Shown one piece after another: positions 52,329 through 60,900 of a stretch of DNA of 64,000 nt. Source of the stretch: Cladocopium goreaui. Taxonomy: Eukaryota; Sar; Dinophyceae; Suessiales; Symbiodiniaceae. A program made the translations under genes and the position numbers. The DNA lies in assembly GCA_947184155.2 (NCBI GenBank), contig CAMXCT020002367.1, forward strand, positions 1 through 64,000. The letters are read 5' to 3'. Numbering within the stretch: the stretch's first letter is position 1; each line of letters begins with the position of its first letter. The notes below the pieces were generated by a model. That model was not told the DNA's origin. It did not search any database and was given only the letters and a program-made list of their open reading frames with translations.

Positions 52329-53131
52329 TGCGAAAATCCAACAGGACCTAATTACAAGCACTAGAATCGTGCGTTTGCGTCGAATTGGGTCGGCTTAACT
52401 CCGCGTCGAGCGTTTAACAAGTTAAAACCAAAAAACACGACAGCTTCACTGCGAACTCTCAAATCCTTTTCCACACAGGAAAAACACAAGGCAAGTTGTC
52501 TGTCATGCACATGCAGCATGTTATAGTTGGACTTCTTCTGTTTCAGCTGCTTTGCCTTTGCATGCAACGGCGGCGGTCGAAAAACATCATCATCATGTTG
52601 GTGAATTCATTGGTGATGAATTCACCATCTTCCAAAAATAAATCAGCTTCACTTCCATCTTTCTCTTCAAACGCACTGTTTGCACAAAGTCCAAAAACAT
52701 CCAAACTGTTGACAAAAATAGTTGGCAGCTTCCGAAAATAAAACGCATCATGCAGAAAACAAGTCCAGTCAAGGTTGTGGTTGAAAACGCATGCACATGT
52801 GTTGAAAAACAACGTTGAGCTTGTTCAAAAAGTCGTCGATACCAAAATCATCTTCAAATTCATTTGCGGTCCAGTAAAACTCATTGCAAATGAATTTCCA
52901 TTCCAAAAACATTCTTCTTCTCCACCAAGTTGACGAAAAACATTCACATGCACATAAAACGCATCTTCACGGTATTGTAACCAATTCCAGTTGTTCTCAA
53001 ACCATTCTGCATAAAATTTCAGAATTCTGCCCAAATAAACCATTGACAACATCATGTTCTAGCCACCATGCAAGTTACATCCAGAAACGTAGCACATGCA
53101 GTCCATATGAACAGGAGTGTATATTTCCATA
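52329..53131 (-). repeat. 5' LTR of the minus-strand copia element
   Basis: 803 bp. On the minus strand it starts TATGGAAATATACACTCC and ends GGATTTTCGCA. It matches 40633-41441 with about 16 small differences (mainly single-base indels in A or T runs). It should carry the promoter; no TATA box was assigned. Confidence 0.9.
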
Positions 53132-54240
53132 AAGGATGCTGTGACTTTCAGGCCTAGGTACAGTTCCCTAAACCAGTATTCCTTGAGCATCATAAAGGAA
53201 AGGTGAGGTGCCCTCACTTCCAATGCGTGCGAGGCTGGCATTAGAAGAGTGACCATCCATTCAGCTAAGAATTCAATCATTTTGGCTTCAAGGTTGGGGA
53301 GGATGGCTTAAACTGCTCGTAGTGCACCCACGATGTCCGGGACATGCCTACGTGAGGGCAATCCAACTGTTCGCTTGGCATACTCGTCAGCAAAGTAAAG
53401 TCTGGCTCGGTTTCTCCATGGTCTATGGTGATCTTAGCCAGGCGGGCGATAGTCAACTGCAGGTCCTACCGTGCCTTTGCTCTTTTGCGTGTGGGTGCGG
53501 GCGGCACTATGCACTGCTTGGATGGTGGTCTCATATTGACTGACTATGGCTCTTAAGTACTTGCATGCGCGGACAGCTGCTCTTCTTGTGTTTAGCCCGT
53601 CTTCGGGCTGGTTCTTGGCAGCTACTGCAAGGATGTCTCGCCTCTTCTTCTGGCGACCGTTTGGGGTTCCGTGTCAGGTGCAGGTGCATTGAGAGCGGTA
53701 CCTTGGACTGGCGCTTCTTTTGCGCGCGGCAAGTGGTCTGGGATTGGTAACTTCGGGTGTAATCGCCATCCATCAAAGAAGTATATGCCGGCAAAGGACA
53801 GGATCTCCTGTTCTGGGCCCGACTGTGCTACTATGTGCCCGGTGCGTGCTTTGTAGTCCTGAGGGTAGGCACAGAGAAAGGGAGATCTTGCTCGGGGAGC
53901 CACTTGTGTTGAGTTCGTAAACTTCAACTTCTTGGAGGCGCTCTCTGTTTAGCCATCGTAGGTCTGACCCTCGCACCAATATCAGACGGTATCTCGCTCG
54001 CTTCACTTCTTCAGCTTGCTGGTCGTAGTATTGATTGGCGATTGCAAGGGGAGGGAACTCCCAGATTGGTGCCGAATTCAGCGATATCGGCTTACCTGTG
54101 CGAGATTCTCTTGAACTGGGTTAGGGTCAAAGTCTGGCCACCTCCACGTCGTTACTCCTCTCCGGAGGCCCTGGATGCCGTGTGCAATTGTGGCAACCAC
54201 CTGCGCCATGCCCATAAGCCCCATCATGTCCAGCGGAGAG

Positions 54241-54782
54241 TGTGAAAAATCATCCTATGTATAGCTAGCGTAGCGATCTGTGCTTGTACTTAGGTAGTTG
54301 TAGTTGCTTTGTAGTTGTAGTTTGTGGACTTTCGTAGTTTGGACTTTGTTTTGTAGTTAGCAGGTGATTGTGATGTAGTTAATCGATCTCATCTCATTCC
54401 GTCACAAAGAGTTGTGACGGAGTTGCCATTTTTCGTTGGTAGTTAGTCGTTTTTAGGTTTTTTGCACGTTGTAGGTTATTCCACACGAGAACCAAACTAC
54501 ACGAAACCAATCTTAGGTTTTTGCCACGTAGAAGTTTGTTTTTGCACGTGTCTAGATTTGTAGAATCGTTTCTGGAACTGCTATGACCCAACGTAAACGT
54601 TGGCTCAAGACCCGCGAGTTCGAAAAGGGTGAGTGTGTCGCCGTGAGACGGCCTGGGAAAGCTGACACAGACAGAAACGCGAAACGACCACCGTTTGTTT
54701 GTGTTTTGGTTTGGGTTTACTTTGTGCACGAGAGGTTTGAAAGCGGTTTTCGCGATCTAACTTTGTGTGTCAAAGTTTTACG
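54241..54782 (+). repeat. Probable 5' LTR of the plus-strand copia element
   Basis: About 540 bp rich in TTTGTAGTTGTAG-type runs (54290-54380) and an imperfect hairpin around GTCACAAAGAGTTGTGAC (54402-54419). The end is fixed by the adjacent primer-binding site. The start is inferred, because no partner LTR is present. The last bases (ACG) lack the usual CA. Confidence 0.5.
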
Positions 54783-54794
54783 TGGTAGCGGAGC
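54783..54794 (+). other. Primer-binding site of the plus-strand copia element
   Basis: TGGTAGCGGAGC, the same 12-mer as at 52317-52328. Similarity extends a few bases downstream to a shared GTGCTCC, so both elements use the same tRNA primer despite unrelated LTRs. Confidence 0.75.
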
Positions 54795-54925
54795 TTGTGT
54801 GCTCCCTCCACAAGAGATCCTGTGAGGATCTGGCACGCCTGTGTGCGTCTTGTGTGTGCCTGGTTCCAGGGAAGTTGGTGTGAGTTGCGTTTGACTGTCG
54901 TGTGTTTGACTTCGAGGTGTCAAAA

Positions 54926-57900
54926 ATGTCTCAATCAGGACAACCACAGCATTTTCGAATGGACGGCCAAGGTACCCAGAGCGGAGAGAAAGGATATGGT
55001 AAGGGTTTTCAGGCAGGTGGACCGACTGGACCGTACCCTGTTGGAGAAGTTGGACCGGGGAGTCCGCAACCTGCGTCACCGACGCACCAAGAGCAGCCTA
55101 GTATGCCAGGAAGTCCAGGTCCGCAAGGTCCTTTGTTCACGCCAGATCAGTTGACCCAGATCGCACAGATCTTCCGCATGGGAATTGAGCCTGTCGTAAG
55201 GGAAATGAGTACAAGACTTGACAGTTTGCAAGCTCAGGTGACTCGCGTTCCAGAGGGAACTGCAGCCTTGCACGGTGCGAGACCGGCTGATGCATCCTTG
55301 TCTTCAGGTTTAAGCAGTGGACCTTCACGGTTTGGTGAACAGCCACCCACGAGTCCAGGACCTGCGTTCCGACCTGTGGGGTCGCCGCCAGGTATAGCAC
55401 AAGTGACACCCCAGAGAGGGGAGAGAAATCCGAATCAAGATGACGACAGAGATGGTCGTGACATCTTTAGTAAATCTGAGAAATGGTTACCTCCTATGCC
55501 CACTGTGGATTTCAGGAATTGGAAAACCCGTGCAGATGAAGTCCTTGGATTTTCGGACTGGGTTCAGGCGCTACGTGCTTGGGTTTCCTTAGGAAGTGAC
55601 ATCTTTGCCTGGGAGATTGCCCAGTGCATTGGATGGGAACAAGAGATCCATATGTCTGTGCTGAAGCCCGCTCAACAGACCCGCAGCGCGCGTCTGCTTG
55701 CAATCCTCATCCAGACGTTTAAGGATTTCCCAAGGGGGAACACCATGCTGCAAGCTTATGTTGAAGGAGTTGGTGTTGATGGAGCGTTCTTGGCAACTAG
55801 AGGTACGAGTGGTTTTGAAGGTTTGCGTTTGTTGGCAAGAGAGTTTTCTTTGCGTTCAAGGGCAGAAGCGTCTTTCTTTCGCACTGAGTTTTTGGCAAAG
55901 ATGTTCAAAGCGTCTGCTGGTGTTACTCAGGTTAGTGACATCATTCGCCAGATTGACGTCGGACTGTCAAGGTTTCGCAAGATGATTGAAACTCTACCTG
56001 CAACTGTGTCCAGAGTTGGACTTGAGGTGCAAACAAGTGATCTGACCATCATGCTTTTACGTTCGCTGCCACATGATGTTCCTTCGTACACCACGTTACA
56101 TGCAGCAGGTGATGCATACACCGACCTTCGCACTGCCGCATTGCGTTTTGAGACGCAGCAACGCATGTTTGCTGAGTTGAGCGGCCCATCTTCATCAGGT
56201 GCACGAGGTGTGCATGCACTTGAAAGTGCTGAGACCGCTGAAGAGTGGTGGGGATACGATCAGGAAGGTTATGACAACTCTGAGTATGCCCAGGAAGAAG
56301 ATCCTGATGATCAATGGGAATGGGACGAAGATGCACAGGTTTGGATCAGTGCTACTGTTGCCAAAGGAAAGGGAAGTCCCAAGAGCACGATGAAGTGTCA
56401 TCTGTGTGGGAGGCGAGGCCACATGGCCAAGCAATGCAAGGCCGATCTGAGCAAGGTGAAGTGTTTTCATTGCTCGAAGTTTGGTCACATTGGGGCACAA
56501 TGCCCTGACAAGCCCAAAGGTGACAAGGGAAAGCAGCAAAAGAAGCCCCAGCCGAAAGCTGGAAAGAGCAAAGGTAAGGGAAAGATGCACGAGTTGGCAG
56601 AGGAGAATGGGCAGGAAGCTGCTCCAGCACAAGGTGAGGTGCTGATGCCATTGATTTCTTCAGTTGAACATTCGGGTGATGAGTGGCGATGGTGGTTGAT
56701 TGACAGTGGAGCAGCTGTCTCAGTGTTGTCTGAGCAGTTCAAGGCCTACTACAAGTGCAGCGCAGAAGAGCAGGTGATGGACACCTACTATGCAGCCAAT
56801 GGGTCTGCAGTCACCATGAGAGGTGAAGTTCAGGTGACAGTTGCGTTTGAGACGGGATCTGGTTCCAAGAAGTCTCAGAACTTTCGTTTGAAGTGCTGCG
56901 TAGGCTCCACCAGCCACAACATTGTGAGCACAACCCAGCTTGTGAAGCGTGGATGGACAGTTGTTCAGTCGCCAGGTGAAACCTATCTTTGGCATGAAGA
57001 GTCGAATACCGTGATTACTGATGTGGTGTTGTGGGGAGGATGTCCCTGGCTGAGAGCCAAGAAGACAACATCTCAGGTTCCTGCTTTGAAGGATACCTAC
57101 ATGCCGATGGAAGTTGATGTGCCAATGGAGTCAGTGAGGACCGGGCAAGGCTTGACTGTTGGTATGGTAGGTGCGGTTGAGTTGTCAACCCAGGAGAGAC
57201 TGCGTCAACACATCTTGAGAGGCCATTATCCGTATGACCCTCATTGTTTGGAATGTCAACAGGGCCGTGGTGTTTCCAGAGCACCCAGGCGAGATTTGAA
57301 AGAGCGCTTGCTTGAGGTACAGGTTGACTTCATGTTCTTGGGAACAGTTGGATCGCAGTACAAGTTTTTGTTGTTTCGTCACTGTTTCAGTGGTTTGTTG
57401 GGTGTCTGCGCTGTGAGCGAGAGTCTTGACACCACCGGCCAACATGTCCGCCAGATCTTGGCAGAGTTTGGACTGTTGTCTGGAGATCCAAAGCCGATTG
57501 ACTTCAGGTCAGATGCGTCCGATGAACTTGGGACGACGTTGAGAAGAGCTGGTATTCCAAGAGAATTTACCGTCAGCAAAGCAGGTCCCCAGAACCATGA
57601 TACTGTTGGTTCAGTGGAGCGTGGAGTCCGTGAGCTGAAAGAAGGTCTTGCGGTACTGAGACTCGAATTGGGGAAAGCAGGTGTTGACGTGGTCAACAGT
57701 TTGGTTGGCTGGGAAGCCAGTTCAAGGTATGTGATTGCGATGCACAACTTGCATTCGAAGTTGGATGGCACAGGATTGAGTGGACGAGAGGTCCTGAGAA
57801 ACCAGGTTGATCAGAAGAATGCTGTCACAGCGATGTTCTGTTCTAGGGTTCTTGCGGAGACACCTGACAGTGTGAACAGCATCGGAAGGTTCGTGACTGC

Positions 57901-60900
57901 TGGATACCTGTATCCTGTGAGGAACTCGTTTGCACACTTTGTAGTTGCGTTGATTGAAGGTGAACTAAAATTTTTCCAAGCAAAGAGCCTGAAGCTCGTT
58001 TTTCCAATTGTGTATCCTCTGGAATTGGTTGGAAGGTTCTTGCGTGCAGTGGACTCTGCTGGACCTGCACCCGCCATCTTGGACCAGGAACCGATTGAGA
58101 TCGTTCCAGAGGACTTTGCACGTCTGCCCGACAAGGTGCAACCTCCACGGCATTGGATTGATGCCCATGGACGGACCGAAGGTTGTAGTTCTTGTGCTAC
58201 TCGTCAAGGTCGACACTCCAAGAAGTGCTGTGAGCGCTATTGGACATGGCTTCGGAACCAGAGATCCAAAGAAGCCGTTGTGCCTGAGAAACAACTCCCA
58301 CTTGCCGAGCCCAATGACCAAGAAGTGGCGGTACCAGTACCATCACAGCCACTACCAAAGATTCCAGGTTTGCCATCTGGAATGTTGCCTACAAGGCACT
58401 GTCCGAGTTGTGAATCAGGTATGAATGCTCCTGGCACCCGCCATTCGGCTGAGTGCCGCAAGAGGCAAGGTGAGTTCTTGTCTACTCCTATCAAGCCGTC
58501 GCTTGAGGATGTGGAGCAAGCTTTGGAGCAAGCAGGTGAAGGTGGAGACGTCCCCTACTCACCATCTCTGGGTCCCGAACATGCTGATCTTGCCGATGTG
58601 GACATGGACTTACCACTTGAGGCGAGTTCTGCACCAGCTGAGGCTGCATCCTTTTCGGAGCGAGACGCTCCAGAATTTCAATCCGAAGATGTTGAGATGG
58701 AAGTTGAACAGCCACAGACGATCCCGATGATCGATGTGTGTCTTTGCTCTGAGAGAGTCAGGATTGGATGTTTGACTTCTCCCGATCTGCTCTCCGAGGA
58801 GCGGTTCTCTGTTGAGTCTATCAGTTTTTCAGGTGGAGCTCATGACTCTGAAGTTGTTGAGCTATGTGGATCCAAGGTTCGATTGTGGAAGCCAACAGGA
58901 GCTGTTTCGGATACCACTCTTGAAGAACTGGACCCCCAAGGAACTTTCCTTGCGATGGTCAAAGAGCTCAAGGGATTGACTCATGTGAAGGCAGGTCGTA
59001 TCATGAAGGAGAAGGAAGCCTTGCAGTTCTGCAAGAAGCACAACATCAAAGTTATCTCCTGCAGGTGGGTTACGAACAGTAAGCCTGAAGCCGACGAAGG
59101 AGTTCGTGCTCGGATAGTCGTGAAAGATTTCGCTAAAGGTCAGAAGACCGCCAGGCAGGAAGGTATTTCTTCCCCCACACCCTCGATTGAGTCGCTACGA
59201 CTTCTGTTGGGAGCGGCAACGGGTATGTGGACTGGTGGAAAAGGTTTCAACCTTTATGCGATTGACGTCAGTCAGGCGTTCATGAATTCACCGCTCACTG
59301 TGAAGGTTTGTGTCCGGCTTCCATCATCAATCAGCACACTTGACAATGAACCGGTTTTCCTTGAGGCTTACAAGGGTTTGAATGGACTTCGTATCGCAAG
59401 TTTGACTTGGGTTCTGTTCTTTGATGGGATTGTCAAAAGCGTTGGCATCCGATCTGGACTTGTGGAGCCATGCTTGTACGGTGGGATGGTACGGGGTGCC
59501 CCCATCCTTGTCATCTGCTATGTTGATGACCTGTTGGTTGCCACGCCCAGCGAGGCTGCGTATCGTGTTCTGTTTGAAGCTCTTGAGAAGCAGGTCAAGA
59601 TCCGAGAGACTGGCCGAGTGACCATGTCTGGTGGTTCATTGAAGTTTCTAGGCCGTACCATCCTCCGAGAGAAGGGAAGCTCAGGTTTGCAGTTGTTTGT
59701 CGACCAGGATTACCTGAACAGTGCGTTCGAGGAGTATGGAATCTCCAAAGGTTCCACTGCATTTCCTGATCTTCGTCCATTTTTGGAGCAGACACTGCAA
59801 GAAGAGCCTATCAGCGCTGAGGCGCACTCCAAGTTCAGGAGAGTTCTTGGACGTCTGTCATGGCTGGCACAGACCCGACAGGATATCTTGATCCTGATTG
59901 CAATGCTGTCAACTGGACAATCTTGTCCAAAGCCAGGCCATGAGAAAGCTCTGCGAGCCGTGCTTCGATTTATGTTGTTGCACATGAAGATGTCCCAGAA
60001 ATTTCCCTCACCTGGACTTGAGGACCTTTCTGAGAAGGACATCGGTCTGGAAGTTTATAGTGATGCTGGATTTGCCCCTATGCAAGCTACTCAGAGGAGA
60101 AGCATCACTGGGTGCGTTATTGTTTTCCGATGTGTTGTTTTGAAGTGTTTCTCTCGACATCAGGCATCTGTGACGTTGAGTTCATGCGAGGCAGAGCTCG
60201 TTGCCGTTCAGGCAGCTGTCCAAGAAGCCATTGGTTTGCTGAGAAGTTTGAGTTTTGTCCTGCGTCGCATTCAGGTATATCCACCGTCTTTGTCAGAGGA
60301 CGACAGCTTGGATTTTGTCTGTCCGATCCTCTTGTGGACTGACTCCCTGAGTGGGAAGATGCTTTTGGAAGGTTCCGACCTCCAGCGTAGGTCAAGACAT
60401 ATCGACATCAAAGTGAACTGGTTGAGAGAACTTTTGGGAAAAGAAATCCTGCAAATTGGACATGTCAGAGGAACTGGAAACGTCGCTGACCATTTTACCA
60501 AATGTTTGCCGACGATCAAAGCGTTGCAGTACATGGAAATACTTGGTTTTTCGTCGTTTGAAGGTATTCTTTTGGACTGTTTGCTTGATTTTGAAATCCG
60601 CGACAACAGTTTTTCAGGTCTTTTGTGTGCGTTTTCAACCAGGAACTGCATGTTTTGTGGAGAGTTGATTTGTGAAGAACCTGCAAATTCAACAACTTGT
60701 GAATTGTCGCCATTTCCACGTTCATGCACTCAGATGATCAATGCACTTGTAGCTGTTTGCGAAAGGTTTCAAGGCGAGGGAATCGGTTCCGCTATGGCTG
60801 GACGTATCCCTGCAGAACGAGAAGAGCCCAGAGCGCCGGACAGCCATGCGCTCCTTGGGCATCCAACAGCTGAAGGTGTCGGTGTGGCACCTGAATCTGA

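Larger units (their letters stand above)
40633..53131 (-). mobile_element. Complete Ty1/copia retrotransposon, 12.5 kb, with TSD
   Basis: Both LTRs, a primer-binding site next to the 5' LTR, a polypurine tract next to the 3' LTR, and AAGGA on both flanks (40628-40632, 53132-53136) define the element exactly. Internally it has gag-PR-IN-RT-RH in one polyprotein with a methyltransferase-like C-terminus, plus a second open frame between pol and the 3' LTR. The LTRs differ at roughly 2 % of positions by eye, so the insertion is not new. A premature TAA and a ~350-bp insertion in the gag N-terminus indicate this copy is probably not autonomous. Confidence 0.9.
38496..54227 (-). pseudogene. Host-type multi-exon gene interrupted by the copia element
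   Basis: The 5' half lies at 53132-54227 and the 3' half at 38496-40632, with the whole copia element between. Exon 1 (54227-54096) starts MMGLMGMAQVVATIAHGIQG and ends CACAG|GTAAGC. Exon 2 follows near 54057 (IANQYYDQQAEEVKRARYR). The frame reads LYLGLKVTASF up to the AAGGA duplication and resumes on the other side as SFDRAESYTRVIDGQVRC, in phase. Later parts include PVGWLLHIDGAVRQCC, LDRPLAEAKELVDDPAAF, a CCA|GTAAGC donor near 39351, and a last exon with helical coiled sequence ending HEDELQEH. Further damage: a frameshift near 53,878, a 13-bp tandem duplication near 39,705 and an in-frame TGA near 39,615. Function unknown. Confidence 0.6.

Noticed and set aside
54597-54611. Second spliced-leader relic (GTTGGCTCAAG)
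   Set aside because: Only about 10 nt match and the bases before it differ from the leader; expected by chance.
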